Position numbers and translations under genes: made by a program | Shown: positions 33,014-42,106 of the stretch, piece by piece | Position numbering within the stretch: the stretch's first letter is position 1 | How the letters are laid out: each line of letters begins with the position of its first letter | The notes under the pieces: model-generated | What the model was told of the DNA's origin: nothing | The model's database searches: none | What the model saw: only the letters and a program-made list of their open reading frames with translations | Assembly: GCF_009863025.1 (NCBI RefSeq) | Contig: NZ_WWIR01000645.1 | Location: 1 to 64,000 of the forward strand | Length of the DNA: 64,000 nt | From: Streptomyces sp. SID4985 | GTDB lineage: Bacteria > Actinomycetota > Actinomycetes > Streptomycetales > Streptomycetaceae | Direction of reading: 5' to 3'

Positions 33014-34018
33014 CTAACGCCTCGGCGGAGCCGTGGAGCCGCGCTGGACGAGCTTGGTGTCGAGCGTGATCCGACGGGAACCGCCGTCCCGGTCCTCGTC
33101 CTGGCCGAGCCGCTGGAGCAGCAGGCGCATGGCGAGCACGCCCTGCTCGACCATGGGGCGGTCGACGACGGTGAGGGGCGGGTTCAGCAGTGGGCCGGTG
33201 TCGAGGTCGTCGAAGCCGATGACGCTGATCTGGCCGGGGATGCCGACGCGCATGTCGTGCAGCGCCTTCAACGCCCCCAGGGTCATGAGGTTGTTGGCGG
33301 TGAACAGGGCCGTGGGCGGCTCGGCCGCGGAGAGCAGGCGCAGCGTGAGCTGGTAGCCGCTCTCCTCCCTGAAGTCACCGATCAGGTCGAACTCCGGCAG
33401 GAGTTCCACGCCCGCCTCGGCCAGCGCCTCCACGAACCCCTCGCGGCGGTGTCGTCCGGGCGTCGTCTCCTGCTGGCCGCTGATGGCGGCGATCCGGGTG
33501 TGTCCGAGCGCGAGCAGATGGGAGGCCGCCTGCCGGCCGCCCTCGTGGTTGTTCACCAGCACGGCGTCGAAGTGCTCGCCGCCCGCCAGATCACGGTCCA
33601 CGAACACCAGCGGCACGCCCGCGTCCCGGACATGCAGCGGCGTCTCGTCCTGCTCGGTCGCGGGGGCCAGGATCACCCCGTCGACCTGGTGGATCATGTC
33701 GGAGAGCACGTCGTCCTCGCGCTCGCCGCTCTCGTCGCTGTTGGCGAGCAGGATGCGGTACCCGCGGTCGCGGGAGGCCGACTCCATGCCCTTCACGACG
33801 GCGGCGAAGTACGGGTTGTTGATGTCGGGAACGACGACACCGATCGTCCGCGTCCGCCCGGACTTCAGCGACTGCGCGACGGCGCTGGGCCGGTACCCCA
33901 GCGCGTCGATGGCCTCCTGGATCACCTCCGCGCTCCGCACGCGCTGTCCGCGCAAGTGCCGGGAGACGGTGGCCGCGGAGACCCCGGCGCGGGCAGCCAC
34001 ATCATGGATGGTGCTCAC
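33014..34018 (-). CDS. rbsR: LacI-family ribose operon repressor
   Basis: A 334-residue LacI regulator: the helix-turn-helix STIHDVAARAGVSAATVSRH (residues 2-21), hinge ALGYRPSAVAQSLKSGRTRT, and an effector domain with VVVPDINNPYFAAVVKGMES and VIGFDDLDTGPLLNPPLTVV. Head of the rbs operon R-K-D-A-C-B on the same strand, preceded by a LacI-type dyad at 34041-34067, so autoregulation is expected. Ribose or ribose-5-phosphate is the likely inducer by analogy. Confidence 0.92.
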   Translation of the reverse strand: MSTIHDVAARAGVSAATVSRHLRGQRVRSAEVIQEAIDALGYRPSAVAQSLKSGRTRTIGVVVPDINNPYFAAVVKGMESASRDRGYRILLANSDESGEREDDVLSDMIHQVDGVILAPATEQDETPLHVRDAGVPLVFVDRDLAGGEHFDAVLVNNHEGGRQAASHLLALGHTRIAAISGQQETTPGRHRREGFVEALAEAGVELLPEFDLIGDFREESGYQLTLRLLSAAEPPTALFTANNLMTLGALKALHDMRVGIPGQISVIGFDDLDTGPLLNPPLTVVDRPMVEQGVLAMRLLLQRLGQDEDRDGGSRRITLDTKLVQRGSTAPPRR

Positions 34019-34040
34019 AGAGGATCTCCCGTTTCGTCGC

Positions 34041-34067
34041 TGAAACCGTTGTCAGAGAACGATTGCA
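34041..34067. promoter_or_regulatory. LacI-type operator upstream of rbsR
   Basis: TGAAACCGTT and AACGATTGCA form imperfect 10-bp arms (8 of 10 complementary) separated by 7 bases, 23 bp upstream of the rbsR start. The AACCGTT/AACGATT halves resemble sites known for ribose and related LacI regulators in actinomycetes. Confidence 0.65.
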
Positions 34068-34189
34068 GTCGGGCGGGGACGCGTCAATGAGCGGTGCGGG
34101 GATTTTTCAACCGGTGCCGTTCCGCCGGGTTTCGGTGGGTTGGTGGGGGGTGGTGCCACCGTGACGGCCGACCGTGGCGGGCCGCACGC

Positions 34190-34198
34190 TGGTAAAAT
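34190..34198 (+). promoter_or_regulatory. Extended -10 promoter for the DEAD-box gene
   Basis: TGG followed by TAAAAT (34193-34198) is an extended -10 element, AT-rich in very GC-rich DNA. No good -35 hexamer is visible. A start near 34205 would give an 80-base leader containing the hairpin at 34220-34251. Confidence 0.5.
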
Positions 34199-34219
34199 GT
34201 CCGTACGCTTCGAAACACA

Positions 34220-34251
34220 CAGGGCCCGTGCCGACCAAGGCGCGGGCCCTG
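34220..34251 (+). promoter_or_regulatory. Leader hairpin upstream of the DEAD-box helicase
   Basis: A 13-bp stem, CAGGGCCCGTGCC and GGCGCGGGCCCTG (one G-U pair), with loop GACCAA, followed by TTCCGTT. It lies between promoter and start codon, so it looks like an attenuator or a leader unwound by the helicase itself. It could also be a terminator of unseen upstream transcription. Confidence 0.55.
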
Positions 34252-34285
34252 TTCCGTTCGGGGTCACCAGCAGAGGAAGGTCCCC

Positions 34286-35659
34286 ATGAACGCGAAGACG
34301 CCGAACCCCGAGCAGAACCCCGAGCAGAACTCCGGTACGCCGGGCCTGCCGCCGATCGAGGCGTTCGCCGAGCTGGATCTGCCCTCGGAGCTGGCCCGGA
34401 CGATGACCGAGCTGGCGGTGCGGGAGCCGTTCCCGATCCAGGCGGCCACCCTGCCGAACGCCCTCGCCGGACGTGACGTCCTCGGCCGGGCGCGCACCGG
34501 CTCGGGCAAGACGCTCGCCTTCGGTCTCCCGATGCTGGTCCGCACGGCGGGCCGCCGCGCCGACGCGAAGCGGCCCCTCGCGCTGGTCCTCGTACCGACC
34601 AGGGAACTCGCGCAGCAGGTGACCGACGCCCTGACGCCGTACGCGCAGGTTCTCGGGGTCCGGCTGGCGACCGTGGTCGGCGGTCTGTCGATCAGTCGCC
34701 AGGCGGCGTCGCTGAAGACCGGGGCCGAGGTCGTCGTCGCCACCCCGGGACGGCTGACCGACCTGGTCTCGCGCCGGGACTGCCGTCTGGACCGGGTGGA
34801 GATCACGGTGCTGGACGAGGCGGACCAGATGTGCGACATGGGGTTCCTGCCCCAGGTCACGGAACTCCTGGAGCAGGTGCGCCCCGACGGGCAGCGGATG
34901 CTGTTCTCCGCCACGCTCGACCGCGATGTCGACCAGCTGGTCAAGCGTCATCTGCACGACCCGGTGTACGCCTCCGTCGACCGGCCGTCGGGATCGGTGA
35001 CCACGATGGAGCACCACGTACTCCTCGTGCACCCGGCCGACAAACTCGCCACCGCCACCGAGATCGCCGCCCGCGACGGCCGGGTGCTGATGTTCCTGGA
35101 CACCAAGGTGGCCGTCGACCGGTTCACCCGCCACCTGCGCGACAGCGGCATCAAGGCCGCCGCCCTGCACAGCGGCAAGTCGCAGCCCCAGCGCACCCAC
35201 ACGCTCGGCCAGTTCAAGGACGGCGCGATCACGGTGCTGGTCGCCACCAACGTCGCCGCCCGCGGCATCCACGTCGACGCGTTGGACCTCGTCGTCAACG
35301 TGGACCCGCCCGCCGATTCCAAGGACTACCTCCACCGCGGCGGCCGTACGGCCCGCGCGGGCGAGTCGGGCAGCGTGGTCACCCTGGTCACGCCCGGGGA
35401 GCGGAGCGAGGTCAACCGCATGATGTCGGGCGCCGGTATCCGCCCCACGGTCACACCGGTCCGCTCCGGCGAGGCGAAGCTGACCGACATCACCGGCGCC
35501 CGCCGCGCACCGTCGGCCGCGCCCGCGAAGAACACCAACGCCCCCTTCCGGGGCATGGGCACCCGCCCGGGGCGCCCGGCGAAGGAGACCCGCAAGGAGG
35601 CGGAGGCGCGGAAGCTCGCGGAGGCGCGGCGGGCGGCGCGGGCGCGCAAGTCGCGCTGA
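34286..35659 (+). CDS. DEAD-box ATP-dependent RNA helicase
   Basis: A 457-residue two-domain helicase. Motif Q and I: FPIQAATLPNALAGRDVLGR then ARTGSGKT (about 66-73); Ia PTRELAQQV; Ib TPGR; II DEAD; III SAT; then ATNVAARGIHVD (V) and HRGGRTARAG (VI). The C-terminal tail is basic and rich in Lys, Arg, Ala and Glu, as in RhlE/cold-shock helicases, and probably binds RNA. ATG at 34286 with AGGAAGG at 34273-34279. A conspicuous hairpin in the leader suggests post-transcriptional control, for example cold-induced autoregulation. Confidence 0.94.
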   Translation: MNAKTPNPEQNPEQNSGTPGLPPIEAFAELDLPSELARTMTELAVREPFPIQAATLPNALAGRDVLGRARTGSGKTLAFGLPMLVRTAGRRADAKRPLALVLVPTRELAQQVTDALTPYAQVLGVRLATVVGGLSISRQAASLKTGAEVVVATPGRLTDLVSRRDCRLDRVEITVLDEADQMCDMGFLPQVTELLEQVRPDGQRMLFSATLDRDVDQLVKRHLHDPVYASVDRPSGSVTTMEHHVLLVHPADKLATATEIAARDGRVLMFLDTKVAVDRFTRHLRDSGIKAAALHSGKSQPQRTHTLGQFKDGAITVLVATNVAARGIHVDALDLVVNVDPPADSKDYLHRGGRTARAGESGSVVTLVTPGERSEVNRMMSGAGIRPTVTPVRSGEAKLTDITGARRAPSAAPAKNTNAPFRGMGTRPGRPAKETRKEAEARKLAEARRAARARKSR

Positions 35660-35759
35660 CGGCACACGCCCGGTGCGGACTGTCGTAACCGACCTTGACC
35701 GCCCTGACGCCCCGCTGGTCGAAGGGGCGGCCGCGTTCCGCTCCGAGGCGTAAGGTGAA

Positions 35760-36812
35760 GTGGCTGAACGTAGCCGACTTCTCGGTGAGGGAGGGGCGTT
35801 GGGGTGGAGTCGCGCGGGCTTCTACCAGGTGACCGCTGACGGGGTCCAGTGCGTCCTGTGTCCCTTCCGCTGCCGGCTTCGCCCTGGTGAGACCGGGGCC
35901 TGCCGGGTACGCCGACGCCGGGACGACACGGTGGAGACCCTCACTCTCGACACCACCGTGGTCCACCAGGACACCGTCGAACGCAAGCCCTTCTACCATT
36001 TCCGGCCGGGCAGCCGGGTCATCACCCTTGCCCCGCCGGGGTGTTCGTTCCGATGCGACTACTGCGTCAACCACCGCCTCTCGCAGTACGGCCGCGACGA
36101 CGGTGACACCGACCGGCCCACCACCCCCGTCGACGTGGACGACGTGGTGGAGCGGGCCGCCGCCGAACGAGCGGGCATCGCCCTGTCGTACTCCGAGCCC
36201 TCGCTCGCCGCGGAGCTGACGCTGCGGCTGGCGGACGTGGCGGCGACGCGAGGGGTGCCGGTGCTGTGGAAGTCCAACGGCTTCGTCACCCCGGAGGCCC
36301 TCGACGTGCTCGCCCCGGGACTGGCCGCCGTCAACATCGACATCAAGGCCGCCGACGACACCGCCCACCGGCGGCTCACCGGCGCACCCCTCGCCCCCGT
36401 CCTGGAGACGGTGCGAGCGCTGCACCGGGCCGGAGTGTGGGTGGAGGTCAGCACTCCGCTGATCCCGGGAACCAGCGCCTCGGACACCCAACTGGACTTC
36501 ATCGCAGGGTTCCTGGCCTCGGTCGGCCGGGAGATCCCCTGGCATCTCCTGCGCTTCACACCCACCTACCGCATGGCGGACGAGGTCCCCACCACACCGG
36601 AGCGACTCGCCCGAGCCGTGCGGATCGGCCGTTCGGCCGGACTCGCGCACGTCTACGTGGAGCGGGCGCTCGGTGCGAAGGGCCGGGCGACGCACTGCCC
36701 TCGGTGCTCCGCCGAGGTGATCGGCCGGGAGGTGTGGGGCGCCGTCGAAGTGAGCCTCGTGGACGGTGCGTGCCCCGTCTGCGGAACCGTGATTCCAGGA
36801 GTGTGGTCGTGA
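35760..36812 (+). CDS. AmmeMemoRadiSam-type radical SAM enzyme
   Basis: A 350-residue radical SAM protein. The iron-sulfur motif is CSFRCDYC (CX3CX2C), preceded by an N-terminal cysteine motif CVLCPFRCRLRPGETGACRV. The LKT/KS segment VLWKSNGFVTPEALDVLAP and DIKAADDTAHRRLTG follow, as in PflA-like enzymes of the AmmeMemoRadiSam group. A C-terminal four-cysteine knuckle (CPRCS...CPVCG, about 319-344) is an extra zinc or cluster site. GTG start at 35760. The AMMECR1 and Memo partners are not in the window; the only linked gene is the 77-residue protein that overlaps it. The reaction is unknown. Confidence 0.85.
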   Translation: MAERSRLLGEGGALGWSRAGFYQVTADGVQCVLCPFRCRLRPGETGACRVRRRRDDTVETLTLDTTVVHQDTVERKPFYHFRPGSRVITLAPPGCSFRCDYCVNHRLSQYGRDDGDTDRPTTPVDVDDVVERAAAERAGIALSYSEPSLAAELTLRLADVAATRGVPVLWKSNGFVTPEALDVLAPGLAAVNIDIKAADDTAHRRLTGAPLAPVLETVRALHRAGVWVEVSTPLIPGTSASDTQLDFIAGFLASVGREIPWHLLRFTPTYRMADEVPTTPERLARAVRIGRSAGLAHVYVERALGAKGRATHCPRCSAEVIGREVWGAVEVSLVDGACPVCGTVIPGVWS

Positions 36813-37042
36813 ACGAAGAGCCCGGCACACCGGCCCCGCGCTACCGGTTCGTACCCGAGCTGCCGGACCTGATCGACGCGAGTGAGTACCCGGAGCATCC
36901 GCGCGGCCGCCTCGTCCGGCTGCGGCTCACCTGGTCGCCGGGCGGCGTGGAGATCCTCGGCGACGCGTTCCGGCCCGACATGCTGGAGGCGCTCCTCGAA
37001 CGGCTGGACCCGGACGGGATCGAGCAGATGATGTGCGGCTGA
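36809..37042 (+). CDS. Small protein coupled to the radical SAM gene
   Basis: A 77-residue hypothetical protein overlapping the radical SAM stop by 4 bases (GTGA), with AGGAG at 36798-36802. It reads RYRFVPELPDLIDASEYPEH, then GRLVRLRLTWSPGGVEILGD and ends in ERLDPDGIEQMMCG. It looks like a compact alpha/beta protein with a C-terminal Cys-Gly. Tight coupling suggests a substrate, carrier or chaperone for the radical SAM enzyme, but no family is recognised. Confidence 0.65.
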   Translation: MNEEPGTPAPRYRFVPELPDLIDASEYPEHPRGRLVRLRLTWSPGGVEILGDAFRPDMLEALLERLDPDGIEQMMCG

Positions 37043-37088
37043 CAGTCGACAACTGACCGGCGGCGTCAATGCGTTGACGGTGGGCCCG

Positions 37089-40000
37089 TCAAAGGTGGGA
37101 CAGCACACCCGCCAGCACCGCGCGCAGCCGTTCCGGAGCCACGTCCGGATCGATCGTCCAGCTGTGCGGTTCCGTCGCCAGGACCGGATGCCCCGGGTAG
37201 TGGGCGCGCAGCGTCAGTGACTCGGGCAGCTCCAGACGCGGCTGGTAGGGGTGCGTCAGCAGCAGGACGCGGGGCATGCCCGCCGTGGGATGGATGAGCC
37301 GCCCCGCCGCCGCCGAGGCCAGCGCCGTCGCGCGTGCCGGGTCGGGCGGGGTGGGCGGCTGCGGCTCCCAGAGCCGCACCAGGTCCGCCTGCCGCATCAG
37401 CGGCAACGGACCGGACCGCCCGTCGAGACGCACCAGCTCCAGTGCCCGTCCCGCACGCAGCAGCGCCTCCGCCAGCAGATGCGCGCAGACCCGCAGACAG
37501 CTGCCGACCCGGCCGTGCGCCGCCGCCCCGGTGTCCAGGACGAGCACGGCGTTGCGCACGGCGACCGGAGCGGTGGCGAGGCGGGTCCGGTACAGCAGCG
37601 CGTCGTCGACCCGGAGCGCCTCGCGCACGTCCTCGGGCAGCGCCAGCTGACTGGGTACGAGACGGTCGGGGGGCCCGTGCCGCACCAGTTCGGCGGGGGC
37701 GCCCGCGGCCGTGGGACCGGTCAGGTCGTCGCCGATCGCGTTCGGAAGGCGCAGGGTGGTGAGGGGCGGCCTGCGCCGGGTCCGTGCGTCGCCGTCGTAC
37801 TGCCCGCGCAGGAACCGCCGTACGATGCCGGGGTCCTGGCGGATCGCGTCGGGCCCGAGCATGCGCAGCGTGGGCAGCACCTCGGCGCGCACCCGCTCCA
37901 GCGACGCGGCGAACACCTCGGGTGACAGCGGTGCCGGAGAGGGCTCCTCGGTTCCGCCCCGCAGTCCTCGCTCGACGGCGGCCCGTAGATCGGCGGTCGG
38001 CACACCGGGCGGCGGGGCGAAGCGCGGGTCCGCCGGGAAACAGGACGCCACCACCGCCGCCAGCGCCGGATGGGCCGCCAACGGCCAGGCGAGAGAACGC
38101 AGTTCGGCCGCCACCCGGCCCCGGTGCGCCAGTTCGGCCCCTGGTGGGGGAGTGGTCCGCAGCAGCCGCGTCACGGAGACCAGCGTGGACAGCGGCACCG
38201 CCGCCTCCGCGGCCGCCGCGGCTCCGGCCAGCTCGGTCAGCGCGGCGAGGGGCAGCGGCAGCGGCGCGTCCGGAGCCGAGGGGGTGGCGCCCGTCCGCAG
38301 GTCCCACAGGAGTGTGGTGCCGCCGCCGTACGTGGTCGCGATCCGGTCCCCGGCGGGGGACCACGCCACGGACCACACATGGCCGACCGGAACACCGGTC
38401 GGCTCCAGGACCAGCACACGCTCCCCGCGTACGACGTCCCAGACCTCCACCGCCCTGGTGTCCTGGCCGGGGCCCGGCGCGGCCAGCATGGTGCTGTCCG
38501 GCGACCAGGCCAGCGCGGGAGCCCAGCCGCGACCGCCCGGACGGCCCAGCTCCCGGTGGACCTGCCAGGTCGCGGTGTCCCACACGACGGTCGGCCCCTG
38601 CCCCGCGACCGGAGTCGCCGCGAGGAGCCCGCCGTCGGGCGACCAGGCGACCCGTGCCACGAAGGTGTCCGAGGGCAGCGCGAGCCGGGGGCTGGTGCGC
38701 CGGAAGCCGGGCATGCGCCACAGCAGCACGCCGCCCTGCGTACCGGCCGCGACCAGACCGCCGTCCGGCGACCAGGCCGGGCGACCGGTCCCGCGCGCCA
38801 CCGGGCGGCTTCGCGGACGGGCTTCCGGCTGCCGCAGGTCGTACAGGTACAAGTGAGTCGGTACGTCACCCGGTTCGGGCACCAGCAGCTCACGGGTGCC
38901 GAACGGGGACCACACGGGAGCCTGGCCACCCGGGAGCGAGGCGAGGAGAGCCCCGGTCGAGCGGTCGAGCACGGTCAGCGCGGCGCCGCCCGACCTGGTG
39001 GCGACCACGACAGGGCCGTCCGCGCCGGGGGCGACGGCGAGATCGTGGGCTCCGTCCCGCCCGGTCGGCACGGCGGAGGCCCACACCGCGCCCTCCTCGC
39101 CCGGAGTGCGCAGACCGATCAGCCCGGGGCGCAGTTCGGCCACGTGACGGTCGTCGTCGCCGGTCCAGGCGAACGCGGGTGCGGCCAGGGCCGGGCCCGC
39201 GTCGTGCAGCAGCCGGGGCGGCGACGCCGCGAGGGCCCGGGTGCGCGGCGCCGGTACGCTGCGCCCGATCGAGCGGCACATGGCCGCGGTCCAGCGGCGC
39301 AGCCCCGCGGCGGAACGGCGGCGGGGCGCGGGCGCGGTGGCGTCCGGCAGCTCCCACAGGGCCAGGACATCTCCGGCCCTGTCCGTGTCCCGCGCGAGCG
39401 GAACACGCACCAGCACCCGGCCGTACGCGGACATGCTCACGTCGTGCGGCTCGTGGACGTCGGCCGGGATCCGCGCCACCGGCTCCAGCGCCCGGTCGTA
39501 CACCGTCACCGGGGCACCCCGCTCGGCACACACGAGGAACTGTCCGGTCCGGCTGAACGCCAACGCCAGCACCTCGCCCGCGACCAGGGGCGACGTGGCG
39601 GTCACCGTGCCGGAGTCGCGGGTCAGCAGATGCACGCCGTCGGCGTCCGCACAGGCCAGCAGGGACCGGTCCGGCGACCAGGCGACCGCCGTGATGCCGG
39701 GGCGCCCCCCGGCGGGGGAGAAGTCCAGCCGCTGCGCGCGGACGTTCCACAACTGGAGCGAGCTGTGCGTCGCCAGGCACAACTGGCGCCCCAGCGGATC
39801 CCACGCCAGATCCGCCACCGGATCGGCGGTGCGCAGCAGCCTGTCCTCGCCGGAGCCGCGGTGATGCACCGTCACGCCTCCGCCGGAACGGGGGAACGCC
39901 ACCCACAGCCCGTCCGGCGAGACGGCGGCCGCCCGCGCGCCCCGAGCCGTGGCGAGGCCCTCCGGCGGCGTACGGAGGGCACCGGTGTCCGCGTCGTGGA

Positions 40001-40364
40001 CGTCCAGGCGGCCGTCCCCCAGGACGAGGAACTCGCCGCCGTCCAGGCCCCAGACGATCCGGGCGGGCGGCCCGGACGGCGTTGCGGCTCCCCGGTCGCC
40101 GAACGGGGTCGTGGTCTCCCGGCCGCCGGACGGCGTTCCCGCCTCCCGCTCGCCGGACGGCGTCCCCGCATCCCGGTCGGCCGACCAGACACCGTGCCCC
40201 AGATCGTCGGTGCAGGACAGCCGCTGCCCGTCGACGGTCACGAGCAGGGTGCCGTCGGCGGAGAGCCCGGTGACGGCACGGGCGCCGTCGGCGCCGCCGC
40301 CCGGAAGATCCCGCAGATGCCGCGGCCCCCCGTGTACGACGGCCTCCCTCTCGGCAGCCGTCAC
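37089..40364 (-). CDS. WD40 beta-propeller protein with degenerate C-terminal vWA-like domain
   Basis: A 1091-residue protein. Residues about 25-720 hold many WD40-type blades (recurring AWSPDG/AWSPDRSLLA/VAWSP units with DG...LLA turns), enough for two propellers. Residues about 760-930 are helical, and 935-1091 look vWA-like: NAVLVLDTGAAAHG, where the MIDAS DxSxS reads DTGAA, so metal binding is probably lost. Matches the beta-propeller/vWA partner of MoxR ternary systems. Last gene of the 13-gene leftward operon; its GTG overlaps the upstream stop (40361-40364). Probably a large scaffold or sensor. Confidence 0.8.
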   Translation of the reverse strand: MTAAEREAVVHGGPRHLRDLPGGGADGARAVTGLSADGTLLVTVDGQRLSCTDDLGHGVWSADRDAGTPSGEREAGTPSGGRETTTPFGDRGAATPSGPPARIVWGLDGGEFLVLGDGRLDVHDADTGALRTPPEGLATARGARAAAVSPDGLWVAFPRSGGGVTVHHRGSGEDRLLRTADPVADLAWDPLGRQLCLATHSSLQLWNVRAQRLDFSPAGGRPGITAVAWSPDRSLLACADADGVHLLTRDSGTVTATSPLVAGEVLALAFSRTGQFLVCAERGAPVTVYDRALEPVARIPADVHEPHDVSMSAYGRVLVRVPLARDTDRAGDVLALWELPDATAPAPRRRSAAGLRRWTAAMCRSIGRSVPAPRTRALAASPPRLLHDAGPALAAPAFAWTGDDDRHVAELRPGLIGLRTPGEEGAVWASAVPTGRDGAHDLAVAPGADGPVVVATRSGGAALTVLDRSTGALLASLPGGQAPVWSPFGTRELLVPEPGDVPTHLYLYDLRQPEARPRSRPVARGTGRPAWSPDGGLVAAGTQGGVLLWRMPGFRRTSPRLALPSDTFVARVAWSPDGGLLAATPVAGQGPTVVWDTATWQVHRELGRPGGRGWAPALAWSPDSTMLAAPGPGQDTRAVEVWDVVRGERVLVLEPTGVPVGHVWSVAWSPAGDRIATTYGGGTTLLWDLRTGATPSAPDAPLPLPLAALTELAGAAAAAEAAVPLSTLVSVTRLLRTTPPPGAELAHRGRVAAELRSLAWPLAAHPALAAVVASCFPADPRFAPPPGVPTADLRAAVERGLRGGTEEPSPAPLSPEVFAASLERVRAEVLPTLRMLGPDAIRQDPGIVRRFLRGQYDGDARTRRRPPLTTLRLPNAIGDDLTGPTAAGAPAELVRHGPPDRLVPSQLALPEDVREALRVDDALLYRTRLATAPVAVRNAVLVLDTGAAAHGRVGSCLRVCAHLLAEALLRAGRALELVRLDGRSGPLPLMRQADLVRLWEPQPPTPPDPARATALASAAAGRLIHPTAGMPRVLLLTHPYQPRLELPESLTLRAHYPGHPVLATEPHSWTIDPDVAPERLRAVLAGVLSHL

Positions 40365-42103
40365 CGCTCCTCCATCAGACGCAGCGCGGCCTGCTCGTAC
40401 AGCCTCCCGGCCTCCAGCGGATCGCCCGCGCTGCGGTAGGCCTCCGCCGCCTCGACGAGGTGGCCCTGCGCGTACAGACGCGCGGCCCGGGCCAGCGTCT
40501 CGGTGGGGTCGGTCACGTCCGGCAGTTCGAGCCCGCTGCCCTTGCTGTCCTCGCCGACGAGACCGTCCAGGGCGGACAAGAGCTGTCGGCCCGTCTCCGA
40601 CACACCCGCCGGGGTGGAGGGGGCACGTACCGACGCCCACAAAGTCCAGACCGGGACGAGCCCGTCCAGGTCGAAGCGGTGCACGGCCCCCGGCACACAG
40701 GCGACCGCCGTACTCGGGGTCACCCCGAGGGAACGCACTCGCGCCCCCGGCGGCAGAGCGGGGACGAGGTCATGGCCGGAGCGCACGTAACAACTGCCGG
40801 GCCCCACCCGGCGCAGGGGAGTGCCGAAGGGGAGCGACGCGGCCAGGTCCGCCGGGTCCAGGAGGAGATGACACCCGGCCCCCGGAACGAGGAACGCCGA
40901 CTCCGCCAGAGGACGCCCCCGCAGATACCGGCGCACCGCGCCCAGGTCGTCGTCCGTGAGCAGCACCGCGTCCACCCGGGTGTCCGCCACGGCGCTCGGC
41001 CGGACCTCGACCCGTGTCTCGGGCGCCGGTGGCAGGCCCGTCGCCCCGGCACCCGGTGACGGGGGACGACACCGGAGGTCCGAGCCCGGCGGCTGGATCA
41101 CCAGCGGTGCGGGGCTGCCGAGGACCGACAGGCGCGCGGCGGGCTGCTCGGAGCTTCCGCTCAGCAGCCAGAACTCGTCCTCCGCCAGCCCGGGTTGGAG
41201 CAGCTCCTCGTCGACCGGCAGGCGCAGACGTACGTCGATCAGGAGCTGTGGGCAGTGGGCGGCCGGTCGGCACACCGCCGTTCGCGGAAGCGAGACGACG
41301 GCGTGGACGAGGGAGTCGGGAACCATGCGCGCGGCATCCGCCGCGTCGGGCTCGTACGGTCCGCCCAGGATCAGCAACAGCCTTTCACGCGGCGGCTCCT
41401 GGCCCGGCGGGAACAGACCGCAGACTCCGACCGGGACCACGGCCGTCTCGACGACCGCCGCCATCGTGTGACGCGCCACCGCGGGAAGCAGCTCCGGGGC
41501 GGTGAGGACGTACAGCAGATGGTGACCGGGCTCCGGGCCGTGAACGGCGGGAAAGGCGGTGGCCAGTTCGACCGGAGTGACCTCGGGCCAGGTGAGCACC
41601 TCGTCCAGGTGGGCAGGTCCGGTGGTCCCCTTGGGGCCGGTCAGGGAGCCGTCGGCGAGCACGTGCCACGCCCGTCCGCCGTGGAGGGCCACCAGGTCCG
41701 TACCCGTCGCCGTGCCCGCGCCGCTCAGCAGCCAGTAGCCGCCGGAACCGGGCTGCCGTCGGCACGTCCAGGTGTGCGCGCCGACGCCGTGGAAGGTGCC
41801 GAGCGCGGCGAGCGTCTGCCGTGCGGAGTGGAAGACGCCCGCGCTCCGCCAGAGCGGGGGGTCGGCGCTGTCCGGTGGGGCGGTGACCGGTTGTGCCTCG
41901 TCGGGGGGACTCGCGTGATCCGCCGTCCGCTCCCCGGGCTCCCGGGCCGGGCGCACGAGGAAGGGAACCCCCCGGGCGTCGTCGGTTTCCGGGTCCGCCG
42001 CGGGCCGGATCGTGAACGGCCCGGTGGCGAACGGCGGAGGATGCGGCGTCGAGCGCGGGGAGCGGCCGAAGAGCTGTCGCAGCCGCCGGAGGGAGGAGGG
42101 CAC
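40361..42103 (-). CDS. bpX-like component of a MoxR-vWA-propeller system
   Basis: A 580-residue protein with no catalytic motif. The first 90 residues are Pro-rich and probably disordered. The central part (about 90-520) has repeated beta-strand-rich modules (GYWLLSGAGTATGTDLVALH, FWLLSGSSEQPAARLSVLGS). The last 45 residues are a TPR-like pair, LYAQGHLVEAAEAYRSAGDP then LEAGRLYEQAALRLMEER, similar to the next gene upstream. Size, position and companion genes fit the bpX-type accessory proteins of ternary NTPase systems; that assignment is by context. It follows the TPR gene by 3 bases. Confidence 0.6.
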   Translation of the reverse strand: MPSSLRRLRQLFGRSPRSTPHPPPFATGPFTIRPAADPETDDARGVPFLVRPAREPGERTADHASPPDEAQPVTAPPDSADPPLWRSAGVFHSARQTLAALGTFHGVGAHTWTCRRQPGSGGYWLLSGAGTATGTDLVALHGGRAWHVLADGSLTGPKGTTGPAHLDEVLTWPEVTPVELATAFPAVHGPEPGHHLLYVLTAPELLPAVARHTMAAVVETAVVPVGVCGLFPPGQEPPRERLLLILGGPYEPDAADAARMVPDSLVHAVVSLPRTAVCRPAAHCPQLLIDVRLRLPVDEELLQPGLAEDEFWLLSGSSEQPAARLSVLGSPAPLVIQPPGSDLRCRPPSPGAGATGLPPAPETRVEVRPSAVADTRVDAVLLTDDDLGAVRRYLRGRPLAESAFLVPGAGCHLLLDPADLAASLPFGTPLRRVGPGSCYVRSGHDLVPALPPGARVRSLGVTPSTAVACVPGAVHRFDLDGLVPVWTLWASVRAPSTPAGVSETGRQLLSALDGLVGEDSKGSGLELPDVTDPTETLARAARLYAQGHLVEAAEAYRSAGDPLEAGRLYEQAALRLMEER

Positions 42104-42106
42104 CGC

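Noticed and set aside
37064-37079. CGTCAA-TGCG-TTGACG as a terminator or operator
   Set aside because: A 6-bp stem in a 46-base convergent gap is too weak to call either way.
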